A DNA stretch of 64,000 bases from Levilactobacillus hammesii DSM 16381 (GTDB lineage: Bacteria > Bacillota > Bacilli > Lactobacillales > Lactobacillaceae): assembly GCF_001434395.1 (NCBI RefSeq), contig NZ_AZFS01000046.1, forward strand, positions 112,904 to 176,903, written 5' to 3'. The first letter of the stretch is position 1, and every line of letters begins with the position of its first letter. Both the position numbers and the translations under genes were made by a program. The notes beneath the pieces were generated by a model. The model made no database searches, was not told the origin of the DNA, and saw only the letters and a list, made by a program, of their open reading frames with translations. Of the stretch, positions 8,438 through 17,288 are shown in pieces.

Positions 8438-8992
8438 ATGCTCACATTTAATATTCGTGGTGAAAACATCGAAGTTACTGACGCAATACGGGATTACGTT
8501 GAAAAGCGTATCAGCAAGTTGGAGAAATATTTCGACAACAAAGTTGAGGCAATTGCGCATGTCAACCTGAAGGTCTACCAAAACAAGACAGCGAAGGTTG
8601 AAGTAACAATCCCACTCCCATACTTGACATTACGGGCAGAGGAAACTTCTCCGGACTTATATGCAAGTGTTGATTTGGTTACCGATAAGCTGGAACGGCA
8701 AATTCGCAAGTACAAGACCAAAGTTAACCGTAAGTCCCGGGAGAAGGGCTACAAGAACCTTGACTTCGCACCGGAAGCTACGGAACCAGATCCAGCTGAC
8801 GGTCAAAAGTTAGAGGTTGTTCGGACCAAGCGCGTTTCGTTAAAGCCAATGGATAATGAAGAAGCTGTTTTACAGATGGACATGTTAGGTCATGACTTCT
8901 TTATCTACGAAGATGCTGAAACGAACGGCATTAGCATTGTGTACCGTCGTAACGACGGTCGCTATGGTTTGATTGAAGCCGACGACCAATAA
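8438..8992 (+). CDS. hpf: Ribosome hibernation promoting factor, long form
   Basis: This 184-residue protein is of the long HPF type, which pairs 70S ribosomes into inactive 100S dimers in stationary phase. The N-terminal S30AE/YfiA domain spans about residues 1-100 (LTFNIRGENIEVTDAIRDYVEKRISKLE...). A basic linker follows, and the C-terminal dimerisation domain occupies about residues 125-182 (VVRTKRVSLKPMDNEEAVLQMDMLGHDFFIY...). AGGGAGAGAAG precedes the ATG. It has its own promoter and terminator, and its place next to comF and secA is conserved in Firmicutes. Confidence 0.95.
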   Translation: MLTFNIRGENIEVTDAIRDYVEKRISKLEKYFDNKVEAIAHVNLKVYQNKTAKVEVTIPLPYLTLRAEETSPDLYASVDLVTDKLERQIRKYKTKVNRKSREKGYKNLDFAPEATEPDPADGQKLEVVRTKRVSLKPMDNEEAVLQMDMLGHDFFIYEDAETNGISIVYRRNDGRYGLIEADDQ

Positions 8993-9005
8993 ACCAATAA
9001 TGTTA

Positions 9006-9046
9006 AAACTAACGAAGCACTGCCTTGCGCGGTGCTTTTTTAGTTT
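9006..9046 (+). terminator. Terminator of hpf
   Basis: GCAC/GTGC stem flanked by AAACTAA/TTAGTTT with a run of six T. Confidence 0.85.
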
Positions 9047-9540
9047 GCAGTAGAAAGTTCAGTGTTGGACCAGATTGAACGTCGTTAGACTAGGCGGCTC
9101 CCGCGGCTGCCAGAGATGCCGGTTGCTCTAGTGGTTAACCCATGACGAGACGGTTTGTTTGCTCACCCTACCAAAACAAATAGGTAAAAGGGTGAGGGTG
9201 GCAGGCGGGTTAACAGCGTTGCCCAACTTGCCAGTATTTAAGAAAATACTGGCATTCATGCTTTTGCCGGTATCGCTGAATCGTTAAGGGGGCCAACTCA
9301 TTAGGGGCTCTGTCATGGGATTGTTAAGCAACTGTTATGCAAAAAGCGATACTTTCAGTAGTGAATCTGGTAAAATTAATAAGATTACTCGTAGGCCTGT
9401 GAAGACCTAGCGCGCTGGAAATTTGCCCGATTTGGGTGAAGAAAATACAGTGCGGATGTTGGGGATGATCGGCAGAAGCTATTTTAGTCAGTTGTCATGC
9501 GAAAGAAAGCGGTTTTACGGCATTTACATGATTAGAAAAG
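9047..9540. other. Non-coding interval with two strong hairpins
   Basis: There is no supportable gene in these 494 bases. CTCACCCTACC at 9162-9172 pairs with GGT and AGGGTGAG ending at 9196. GCCAGTATTT at 9230-9239 pairs perfectly with AAATACTGGC ending at 9253 around a 4-base loop. Neither has a T tract. A weaker TAGG/CCTA hairpin lies near 9392-9409. These may be remnants of mobile or repeated elements, or parts of a small RNA. Confidence 0.5.
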
Positions 9541-9569
9541 TTTCATATTAGCCGGGTTAGTGTTAAAAT
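9541..9569 (+). promoter_or_regulatory. Probable secA promoter
   Basis: TTTCAT, 17 bases, TAAAAT. It would give an untranslated leader of about 280 bases. Confidence 0.55.
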
Positions 9570-9611
9570 GTAGATTGATTTATTGTCAAAATAAATGAGT
9601 TGAATCCTGTC

Positions 9612-9813
9612 CCTCGCGCAACGCAGCCACCGTGGTTGACGCGAGGAATCTTCTTGTAATGGGATTAGTGATTTTATCAATTACACAGATGTCCGCTCCG
9701 CAACCTGCGGACAGTAACGACTCGGCTTATCATGAGTAGTGACTCGTGCCGAGTAAATTGCGAAAGTGACATTAATCGTGTCATGGCTGCAAGCTTCCGA
9801 TGTTAATTGGAAG
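9612..9813 (+). promoter_or_regulatory. Structured leader of secA: five hairpins in series
   Basis: Within 200 bases, inverted repeats follow one another: CCTCGCG/CGCGAGG (9612-9646), TGTCCGC/GCGGACA (9690-9713), ACTCGGC/GCCGAGT with an inner ATGAGT/ACTCGT pairing (9720-9754), TGACA/TGTCA (9767-9783), and CTTCCGAT/ATTGGAAG with a GTTA loop (9794-9813). None is followed by a T run, so they do not look like terminators. The last ends 44 bases before the secA ATG. Confidence 0.55.
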
Positions 9814-9857
9814 TGGTTGACGGAGACTTATTAAAATGTACTGAAGGGAATTCTCAC

Positions 9858-12221
9858 ATGGCAAATATTTTGAAACGATGGGTCGAAAGTGATCGACGGA
9901 CTTTACGACGCCTCAGTAAATTAGCGGATGAGGTCGGCGCCTACGCTGATGAATACGCAAAGCTTTCGGATGCAGATCTGCAAGCAAAAACGCCTGAATT
10001 GAAGAAACGCTATCAGGATGGCGAAACCTTGGACGATTTATTGCCTGAGGCCTTTGCAGCTGTTCGTGAAGGTGCTAAGCGGGTCCTTGGCCTCTACCCA
10101 TTCCACGTGCAAATTATGGGGGGAATTGTGCTTCATGAAGGTAACATTGCCGAAATGAAGACCGGTGAAGGGAAGACCTTGACCGCCACGATGCCCGTTT
10201 ACCTGAACGCCTTAGCTGGCGAAGGGGTTCACGTGGTTACGGTTAACGAATACTTATCCGCACGTGATGCCACTGAAATGGGTGAGTTGTACAACTGGAT
10301 GGGGTTGACCGTTGGGTTGAACTCCGCCGAAAAATCACCAGAAGAAAAACGTGAAGCTTACCGGGCTGATATCACGTACTCAACCAACGGGGAAATCGGG
10401 TTCGATTACCTGCGTGATAACATGGTGGTCTACAAAGAAGATATGGTACAGCGGCCATTGAACTTTGCTATTGTCGATGAAGTTGACTCCATCTTAATTG
10501 ATGAAGCGCGGACGCCATTGATCATTTCTGGTCAGTCTGAAGGAACGAGTGCCCTGTACCAACGGGTGGACCGTTTCGCCAAGACGTTGCACGAAAAAGA
10601 AGACTTTAAGATCGACCTTGAATCCAAGACGGTGGCTTTGACCGACGTTGGGATTGAAAAGGCTGAAAAATACTTTAACCTGAAGAACCTCTACGATACC
10701 GATAACACGGCCTTAACCCACCATATGGACCAAGCCTTACGGGCGAACTTCATCATGCTGCGAGACAAGGACTACGTGGTTCAAGATGGTGAAGTCTTAA
10801 TCGTTGATTCCTTTACTGGGCGGGTTATGGAAGGACGTCGTTACTCAGACGGCCTGCACCAAGCCATTGAAGCCAAGGAAGGCGTCGAGATTCAAGAAGA
10901 AACCAAGACGATGGCCAACATCACGTACCAAAACTTGTTCCGGATGTACAAGAAGCTTGCCGGGATGACGGGTACTGCGAAGACCGAAGTTGAAGAGTTC
11001 CGGGAAATTTACAACATGGATGTTATCTCCGTGCCAACCAACAAACCGGTTGTCCGGGTCGATGAACCTGACCTGTTGTACCCAACCTTGGAATCCAAGT
11101 TCGATGCCGTAGTTAAGGAAATCAAGATGTTGCACGAAAAGGGTCAACCGATGTTAATCGGGACCGTTGCCGTTGAAACGTCAGAATACATTTCCCAACG
11201 TCTGGATGATGAAAACATTCCGCACGTGGTCTTGAACGCGAAGAACCATGCTAAGGAAGCCGATATCATCCAAAATGCCGGTCAACGTGGTGCCGTTACG
11301 ATTGCCACCAACATGGCTGGGCGGGGAACCGATATTAAATTGGGACCCGGTGTTGTTGAAATCGGTGGTTTAGCCGTTATTGGGACTGAACGACACGAGT
11401 CACGACGGATTGATAATCAGCTTCGTGGCCGTTCCGGTCGTCAAGGTGACCCTGGTATGACGCAGTTCTACCTGTCCCTTGAAGATGATCTGATGCGCCG
11501 GTTCGGTTCCGAACGGGTTAAGAACTTCCTGGAACGGATGAACGTTGACGGTGAAGACGCCGTTATTCGGAGTCGGATGATCACCAAGCAGGTTGAATCC
11601 GCCCAGAAGCGGGTTGAAGGGAACAACTACGATTCCCGGAAGAACGTGCTGCAATACGATGACGTGATGCGTCAACAACGTGACGTGATCTATGGCGAAC
11701 GGAACCAGGTTATCAACCAGGACAAGTCCCTGAAGTGGGTCTTGATGCCAATGATCCAACGGACGGTCGACCGCGTGGTTAACTTACACACGCAGGGTGA
11801 TCAGTCCGATTGGGACTTGGACACGTTGCTTGACTTTGGGATTTCCGCAATGGTCTCACCCGAAAAGATTAGTCTGGATCAATTGAAGGACAAATCTGCC
11901 GATGAGATCAAGGCTTATTTCATGGGCTTAGCAGAAGAAGTCTACGACGAAAAGCAAAAGCAACTTTACGATCCAGCACAGATGTTGGAATTCGAAAAGG
12001 TTGTCTTGCTACGTTGCGTGGATTCCCACTGGACCGACCACATCGACACCATGGACCAATTGCGTCAATCAATTGGGCTGCGGGGTTATGGTCAGTTGAA
12101 CCCATTAGTTGAATACCAACAAGAAGGATTCCGGATGTTCGGTGAAATGATCTCTGACATCGATTACGATGCCACCCGATTATTCATGAAGTCAGAAATT
12201 CGACAAAATATTACCCGGTAG
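9858..12221 (+). CDS. secA: SecA, preprotein translocase ATPase
   Basis: This 787-residue motor ATPase drives secretory proteins through SecYEG; secG lies at 51909. Nucleotide-binding domain 1 has [14 protein letters not shown] (Walker A) and [18 protein letters not shown]. The second domain holds [16 protein letters not shown] and the Arg-finger region [13 protein letters not shown]. The protein ends at [11 protein letters not shown] and lacks the C-terminal Cys-rich SEC-C zinc domain of E. coli and B. subtilis SecA, as is common in lactobacilli. The ATG at 9858 is preceded by GAAGGGA. The frame runs upstream to 9807, but that part overlaps the leader and lacks SecA-like sequence. Confidence 0.97.
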   Translation: MANILKRWVESDRRTLRRLSKLADEVGAYADEYAKLSDADLQAKTPELKKRYQDGETLDDLLPEAFAAVREGAKRVLGLYPFHVQIMGGIVLHEGNIAEMKTGEGKTLTATMPVYLNALAGEGVHVVTVNEYLSARDATEMGELYNWMGLTVGLNSAEKSPEEKREAYRADITYSTNGEIGFDYLRDNMVVYKEDMVQRPLNFAIVDEVDSILIDEARTPLIISGQSEGTSALYQRVDRFAKTLHEKEDFKIDLESKTVALTDVGIEKAEKYFNLKNLYDTDNTALTHHMDQALRANFIMLRDKDYVVQDGEVLIVDSFTGRVMEGRRYSDGLHQAIEAKEGVEIQEETKTMANITYQNLFRMYKKLAGMTGTAKTEVEEFREIYNMDVISVPTNKPVVRVDEPDLLYPTLESKFDAVVKEIKMLHEKGQPMLIGTVAVETSEYISQRLDDENIPHVVLNAKNHAKEADIIQNAGQRGAVTIATNMAGRGTDIKLGPGVVEIGGLAVIGTERHESRRIDNQLRGRSGRQGDPGMTQFYLSLEDDLMRRFGSERVKNFLERMNVDGEDAVIRSRMITKQVESAQKRVEGNNYDSRKNVLQYDDVMRQQRDVIYGERNQVINQDKSLKWVLMPMIQRTVDRVVNLHTQGDQSDWDLDTLLDFGISAMVSPEKISLDQLKDKSADEIKAYFMGLAEEVYDEKQKQLYDPAQMLEFEKVVLLRCVDSHWTDHIDTMDQLRQSIGLRGYGQLNPLVEYQQEGFRMFGEMISDIDYDATRLFMKSEIRQNITR

Positions 12222-12362
12222 TTCGGGAGATGACGAGGCGGGAAGCAATTCCGGCCTCGTTTTGTTAAATCACATGGTATGACCGCGAGTGACCAGACGG
12301 CCTGAGATTGGTGTCGGGTAACAGCAGCAAAAAAATCGATTCAAAAAAGGAGCTAAATCAAG

Positions 12363-13479
12363 ATGGAATTAAGTGATGCCAAACGTAACATTGCAACCAT
12401 GAAAGACCAACTTGCCGGCTTTAGGGGGTCGCTTTGACTTTGATGCCCTGAGTGAGAGCATCAGTGTCAATGAGGGTCAGATGGCCCAACCGGACTTTTG
12501 GAATGACGCGCAAGCAGCCCAAAAGTTGATTGATGAAACCAATGAGATGAAGAAGAAGGTTGAGGAATTTCAGAGCCTAAACGACCAGATAGATGATCTG
12601 GAAGTTGCTGTGGAATTGCTGCAAGAAGAGCCCGATCCGGATATGCAGGCGGACTTTGAGCAGAACTTTAAGGCGGCACAAGATGCTTTGCACCAGTACA
12701 GCCTCAATCAATTACTCAATCAGAAATATGATCGGAACAACGCCATCTTGGAAATTCACCCGGGTGCGGGCGGAACGGAATCCCAAGACTGGGGTGAAAT
12801 GCTGATGCGGATGTACACGCGTTGGGCAGACCAGCATGATTTCAAAGTGACCGTGTTGGATTACCAACCGGGAGAAGTTGCCGGACTGAGTAGCACAACT
12901 CTGCTGATTGCCGGGCACAATGCGTATGGTTACTTGCGCTCCGAAAAGGGCGTTCATCGGTTGGTTCGAATTTCACCATTTGATTCTGCCGGACGACGGC
13001 ACACCTCGTTTGTTTCCGTGGATGTATTGCCGGAGCTGGACGACACCGTGGATATTGACATTAATCCTGCTGACTTGAAGATTGACGTTTACCGGGCATC
13101 TGGAGCCGGGGGACAACACGTGAACAAAACCTCCTCGGCCGTGCGGATTACGCATATTCCAACGGGAATTGTCACACAGAGTCAAGCGCAACGTTCGCAA
13201 CTGCAAAACCGGCAGACGGCTTTGGGGATGTTACGAGCCAAACTGTACGAACGTGAGGAAGAAAAGAAGGCGCAGGAAAAGGCCGCCATTGAGGGTGAAC
13301 AGATGGATATCGGTTGGGGCTCGCAGATTCGCTCCTACGTCTTCCACCCCTACACGATGGTTAAGGATCACCGGACGGATTATGAAACGGGGAATGGTCA
13401 AGCTGTGATGGATGGCGATCTCGATCCGTTCATTGATGCTTATCTGCAATGGCAACTCAGTCAAAAGAATCCCGATTAA
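12363..13479 (+). CDS. prfB: Peptide chain release factor 2, with programmed +1 frameshift
   Basis: RF2 ends translation at UGA and UAA. Translation starts at ATG 12363 (MELSDAKRNIATMKDQLAGFRGSL) and meets an in-frame TGA at 12435-12437. A +1 shift on CTT TGAC continues as LDFDALSESIS... to 13479, giving 371 residues. The classical signals are present: an internal Shine-Dalgarno-like AGGGGG, then TCG, CTT and TGAC. The tripeptide-like SPF motif (RISPFDSAGRRHTSF) and the catalytic GGQ (GAGGQHVNKTSS) are intact. The frameshift makes production depend on the RF2 level itself. The order secA-prfB is widely conserved. Confidence 0.97.
12423..12438 (+). promoter_or_regulatory. RF2 recoding site
   Basis: AGGGGG, three bases, CTTTGAC: Shine-Dalgarno-like stimulator, slippery CTT and in-frame TGA at 12435-12437. 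Confidence 0.95.
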
Positions 13480-13566
13480 GCGGGACTTCCGTCGATTGAT
13501 CCTGAGTTAGGTCGCAACTTAACCCAACCGCCACATTTTAAAATAGTCTTTTCAAGGAATCATTGG

Positions 13567-13603
13567 GCGGGTAACACGAATGTCGTGTGACCCGCTTTTC
13601 TTT
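13567..13603 (+). terminator. Terminator of prfB
   Basis: GCGGGT-ACACG pairs with CGTGT-ACCCGC, followed by TTTTCTTTC. A possible promoter for the next gene (TGTGAC, 17 bases, TATACT at 13609-13614) uses its 3' arm. Confidence 0.85.
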
Positions 13604-13652
13604 CATGCTATACTGGGGACAGTTATTTTTTTCAAAGAAAGGTGTCGATGAC

Positions 13653-14822
13653 ATGCGGATATTTTTAGCGTGCGGCAGTTATCTACTCCAACTGATGGTG
13701 TGGGTGGCCGTACTGCGGTTGTGGGTGACGAGTCGCTCACGCATCAAACGCGAACGACGGAGCTTTGGGAGCGCCGTGTACAGTGACCATTACGAATTGC
13801 GTCACTTTTTGACCCAGGGAATTGTTTTGGGCCTGGGATTATCGGTAGTAAACGTGCTGGTTGGGTTCAGCTTACCGTTATTATGGATTGCGATTTATGA
13901 AATCTTGGCGGTCATCACGCTTGTGATTTTGCCAACGACGGTCTTACCCCTAACTCTGATTGTCGTGAGTTCCTTGGCGACGTACTTCGGTGGGCCTTAC
14001 ATAAAGAATCTTCCCAGTCTCGCCCCAACGGGACTGAGCTGGGCAAATGGCTGGTCCAGTCAGATTCCCCCGCAAAATTACTTGTGGTTGGCTGCCTTTT
14101 TCTTCCTCATACTGGGTCACTGGTTATCGCGGTATGGCGGTCGTTTTACGGCACCACGGATTTACGCAAAGCAGCGGGGCAAGCGCATCGCCGGTTATCC
14201 ATGGCGGGAGTTTCTCGTTTTGCCCATGGTGACGTTGGTTCCTGGTGACTGGATTTCCAGTCATTGGGCCTTCTGGCCACTCCTGACCGTTCATGGTCAT
14301 TCATTTGCCATTTTAGTGGTGCCATTGCTAGTAGGCTTGCGGTTTACGGTCTTTCGCCAAGTGCCACGAGACGTCTATCAAAGGTTGGCTAAGAAGATGA
14401 TTTGGTTAGCCGCCGCAGGACTCATTTTCTTCGGCTGGAGCATTCACCGTGGCCAAGATCTGCCTCTACTATTGGTCGTCTTATTAGTTGGTTACGCCAT
14501 CATCCTATGGCGAGCCAAACGTTATGATGCGCAACAACAATTCTGGTATTCTCAGGTGGATGACGGTGTGCGGGTCCTCGCCATCCGGCCACAGACGCCA
14601 GCAGTGAAACTTGATCTGGCTGCCGGTGACATCATTTTAGAGTGTAATCATCAAGCGATTGATAGCGAAACGTCCTTTTATGAAGCCCTGCTGCGTAATC
14701 CCACGTATTGTCATTTAAAAGTGCGGAATATGGCGGGAGAGCTGAAAGTGACGGAGACCGCGATTTATTCTGGTGCACCCCATGAAATTGGCATTGTTCT
14801 ATTCAGAGATCAGGAGGGATAA
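13653..14822 (+). CDS. Multi-pass membrane protein with C-terminal PDZ domain (MinJ-like)
   Basis: This protein of about 389 residues has seven or eight hydrophobic segments in the first 290 residues and a C-terminal PDZ-like domain (about 305-385, ...VRVLAIRPQTPAVKLDLAAGDIILECNHQAI...). The architecture and the position near secA-prfB resemble B. subtilis MinJ (YvjD), the membrane bridge that recruits MinCD to the division site. Assignment rests on architecture and synteny, not on a recognised signature. The frame opens at 13587, but the ATG at 13653, preceded by AAAGG, gives a normal membrane N-terminus (MRIFLACGSYLLQL). It ends 3 bases before phoP. Confidence 0.7.
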   Translation: MRIFLACGSYLLQLMVWVAVLRLWVTSRSRIKRERRSFGSAVYSDHYELRHFLTQGIVLGLGLSVVNVLVGFSLPLLWIAIYEILAVITLVILPTTVLPLTLIVVSSLATYFGGPYIKNLPSLAPTGLSWANGWSSQIPPQNYLWLAAFFFLILGHWLSRYGGRFTAPRIYAKQRGKRIAGYPWREFLVLPMVTLVPGDWISSHWAFWPLLTVHGHSFAILVVPLLVGLRFTVFRQVPRDVYQRLAKKMIWLAAAGLIFFGWSIHRGQDLPLLLVVLLVGYAIILWRAKRYDAQQQFWYSQVDDGVRVLAIRPQTPAVKLDLAAGDIILECNHQAIDSETSFYEALLRNPTYCHLKVRNMAGELKVTETAIYSGAPHEIGIVLFRDQEG

Positions 14823-14825
14823 CCC

Positions 14826-15533
14826 ATGAGCAGAGTCCTAGTCGTCGATGACGAGCCAGCAATCGTCACGTTACTGCAGTACAACCTGGAGCAAGCGGAT
14901 TATCAGGTGGTTACAGCAATTGACGGTGAGCAGGCCTTAAATTTGGCATTGCATGAAAAGTTTGATGTGATTTTATTGGATTTAATGCTACCAAAGTTAG
15001 ATGGTGTTGAGGTGACCAAACGGTTGCGGCAAGAAAAAATCAGCACACCCATCATCATGATTACGGCTAAGACCAGTGAGTTCGATACCGTCTTTGGCCT
15101 TGAACTCGGCGCGGATGACTATATTACCAAACCCTTTAGTCCACGCGAGGTGATTGCCCGGATGAAGGCCGTTATGCGGCGCTATCATGAAGATGAACCG
15201 GAGGAAAAGCCCGTTGCGCCAGCCACTAACCTGTTGCAGGTGGCGGACTTGACGATTGATCAGGATAAGTTTCAGGTCAAACGGGGCGACCAGTCGATTG
15301 ACTTAACACCTAAGGAATTTGAACTCTTACTATTCTTTGCCAAGCGTCCAGGCAAGGTGTGGAGTCGTGAGCAATTGCTCGAGGGGGTCTGGGGCTTTGA
15401 CTACAGTGGTCAGACCCGAATGGTAGATATCCATGTTTCCCATTTGCGAGAAAAAATTGAGATTGATCCCAAACATCCCGTGTTACTCAAGACGGTACGG
15501 GGGTTCGGGTATACCTTTGAGGCCCAATCATGA
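14826..15533 (+). CDS. phoP: PhoP-type response regulator (OmpR family)
   Basis: This 235-residue regulator has a receiver domain (1-120) with acidic residues at 8-9, phosphoacceptor Asp52 (VILLDLMLPKLDG) and Lys in DDYITKPFSP. An OmpR/PhoB winged-helix domain follows (about 135-232, ending KTVRGFGYTFEAQS). It is followed by its kinase with a 4-base ATGA overlap and lies just upstream of the pst operon, so it is most likely PhoP/PhoB of the phosphate-starvation response. WalR-type regulators look similar, but WalR loci carry yycHIJ, which are absent here. AGGAGG precedes the ATG. Confidence 0.88.
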   Translation: MSRVLVVDDEPAIVTLLQYNLEQADYQVVTAIDGEQALNLALHEKFDVILLDLMLPKLDGVEVTKRLRQEKISTPIIMITAKTSEFDTVFGLELGADDYITKPFSPREVIARMKAVMRRYHEDEPEEKPVAPATNLLQVADLTIDQDKFQVKRGDQSIDLTPKEFELLLFFAKRPGKVWSREQLLEGVWGFDYSGQTRMVDIHVSHLREKIEIDPKHPVLLKTVRGFGYTFEAQS

Positions 15534-16879
15534 AGCGGCTTCTTGCCGTGTGGGTGACGCTAGGAATTGCGAATAGCCTGTTAGTGTGGTTGGTGCGGCC
15601 ATCGCAACTGGGCGTGAGCATCTTGATCGCGTGGTCGCTGGCGCTAATTGAGACCGCGGGGGTGCGTTATTTCCTGCATTGGGGCGATCAACGAATTAGC
15701 ATTCTGACGAAAAAGGTCGAGGGTATCCGCCACGAAGAGACGCCGGCCCACGTCCTCTTGTCGCCGCACGATCCCTTCTATCAACTGGCTTTGCAGATTA
15801 ATTATCTGCAGACTCACCAGCGGAAGGTGCAACGACAGATTGCCGGGCAAAATCAGGAGTTTGCGACCTTACTGGATTATTTGCCGATTGGGGTTATGGT
15901 GATTGACCGGTATCGCAAGGTCGAGTTGGCCAATCCAGCTATGGAACAATTCCTCCAACAGCAGATTTCGCCGCGGCGGCACCCGTTTATACAGGATGTC
16001 CACCAGTTTGAGTTGGCTAGCCTGATTAACTCCGCGCTAAGTGAGGGGACAACGCAGCATCGGGTGCTAAAGTTACCCGGAACGCCCAATGAGCGGACGG
16101 TCGATGCACAGGCGATCTACACGGAGACGTCGCAAGACTATTTTCAGGTGTTGGTGTTGCTGTATGACGTGACGGAGGTCTATGCGGTCGAGCAGATGCA
16201 GGTGGATTTCGTCTCCAATGCCTCGCACGAGTTGAAGACGCCGGTGACGGCGATTTCGGGATTTGCGAAGACCCTGCTAGCTGGGGCCAAGGATGATCCC
16301 GAAAAGCTCACGGAGTTCCTGGAAATCATCGATCAACAGAGTGAACGCTTGGTTGAATTGATTAACGATGTCTTGACCATTTCACACCTGGAATCGGGGA
16401 ATGCGGTCGACTTGGCTGAGGTGCCCATCGGTCAACAGATTGAGATGCAGGTTTCCTTGCTAAAACCCTTAGCTGCCGTCAATCAGGTGACACTGATCAA
16501 TCGTGTACCAACTGAGATGGTTGCGGCTACCGATCAACATAAGTTCGATCAGATTTTGAAAAATGTGTTGGGTAACGCGATTAAATACAACCGTCCCCAG
16601 GGTGAGGTCACTTTGACCACTGTGGTAACCGGTAAGACCTGGTCATTACAAATTGCCGATACCGGTGTGGGCATTTCACCACAGGATCAGCTCCGAGTCT
16701 TTGAGCGATTCTACCGGGCAGAGGTCTCCCACTCCAATCAACGGGTCAGTGGCAGTGGCTTGGGCCTGGCCATTGTGCGTGAACTGGTTGAGTCGCTAAA
16801 TGGCAAGATCGATTTGCAAAGTAAGTTGGGTGAAGGGACTACGGTTACCCTGACTTTTCCGGTGAATGCGCCGAGCTAG
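15530..16879 (+). CDS. phoR: PhoR-type sensor histidine kinase
   Basis: This 449-residue membrane kinase pairs with PhoP. Two N-terminal helices (about 3-21 and 27-49) are joined by only about five residues, so there is almost no extracellular sensing domain. A PAS-like domain follows (about 113-215, LDYLPIGVMVIDRYRKVELAN...). The HisKA box has His233 in NASHELKTPVTAI. The ATPase domain has NAIKYN, DTGVGISPQD, FERFYR and GSGLGLAIV. A short or missing extracytoplasmic loop fits Pho kinases that read phosphate through the Pst transporter and PhoU. Confidence 0.87.
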   Translation: MKRLLAVWVTLGIANSLLVWLVRPSQLGVSILIAWSLALIETAGVRYFLHWGDQRISILTKKVEGIRHEETPAHVLLSPHDPFYQLALQINYLQTHQRKVQRQIAGQNQEFATLLDYLPIGVMVIDRYRKVELANPAMEQFLQQQISPRRHPFIQDVHQFELASLINSALSEGTTQHRVLKLPGTPNERTVDAQAIYTETSQDYFQVLVLLYDVTEVYAVEQMQVDFVSNASHELKTPVTAISGFAKTLLAGAKDDPEKLTEFLEIIDQQSERLVELINDVLTISHLESGNAVDLAEVPIGQQIEMQVSLLKPLAAVNQVTLINRVPTEMVAATDQHKFDQILKNVLGNAIKYNRPQGEVTLTTVVTGKTWSLQIADTGVGISPQDQLRVFERFYRAEVSHSNQRVSGSGLGLAIVRELVESLNGKIDLQSKLGEGTTVTLTFPVNAPS

Positions 16880-17038
16880 GGTGAGCGGGACACGAGTTAT
16901 CCGGTGCGATATGCGTTCTCGCGCAATCCTCGTGACGGTTGAGGCGGTTGCCTTGCCACAAGGTTGCGTCTGGTTTAGGCGCGTATCTCCGTAAGATCCG
17001 GGGGCTTTCAACCGATTATTCCTAAATAGATAAAGTAT

Positions 17039-17074
17039 AGCGGCAGTCATCGAGCGGATGACTGCCGCTTTTTT
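17039..17074 (+). terminator. Terminator of the phoPR transcription unit
   Basis: AGCGGCAGTCAT/ATGACTGCCGCT, a 12-bp perfect stem, followed by TTTTTT. The stretch from 16880 to here holds no gene that I can support. Confidence 0.92.
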
Positions 17075-17183
17075 GATCCGTTGGTTGTGACAACGTTGTG
17101 CCGAACCGCTGATAGGTCCATGTGGTTGTGATTGTCCCGACCGTGCATTTATTTTGGCAAAAATTCGTCAATACTGGGTAATA

Positions 17184-17237
17184 TTTACATAACCTTTACA
17201 ATACGCCTACAAGACATTTACATTGGTTCGGTATACT
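17184..17237 (+). promoter_or_regulatory. Pho box and promoter of the pst operon
   Basis: Four hexamers start exactly 11 bases apart: TTTACA at 17184, TTTACA at 17195, CCTACA at 17206 and TTTACA at 17217. This matches the TT(A/C/T)ACA direct-repeat Pho box bound by PhoP in Firmicutes. TATACT at 17232-17237 serves as -10; no good -35 is present, as expected for an activated promoter. Confidence 0.85.
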
Positions 17238-17288
17238 TATTTTCGAAAAGGTCGCGCAGTAGCGCTTGGCCGATAGGAGGTTAGCGGT

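Noticed and set aside
9807..9857. In-frame upstream extension of secA
   Set aside because: The ATG at 9858 has a good ribosome binding site and gives the normal SecA start; the extension lies in the hairpin leader.
12412..12435. A normal +1-frame start for prfB (MPALGGRF)
   Set aside because: It lacks the conserved N-terminal residues, has no ribosome binding site, and the AGGGGG-CTT-TGAC recoding site explains the frame change.
16984..17000. A third copy of the TACGGAG element on the minus strand
   Set aside because: Only TTACGGAGATA matches; the T run and the AAATATT block are missing and no gene start follows.
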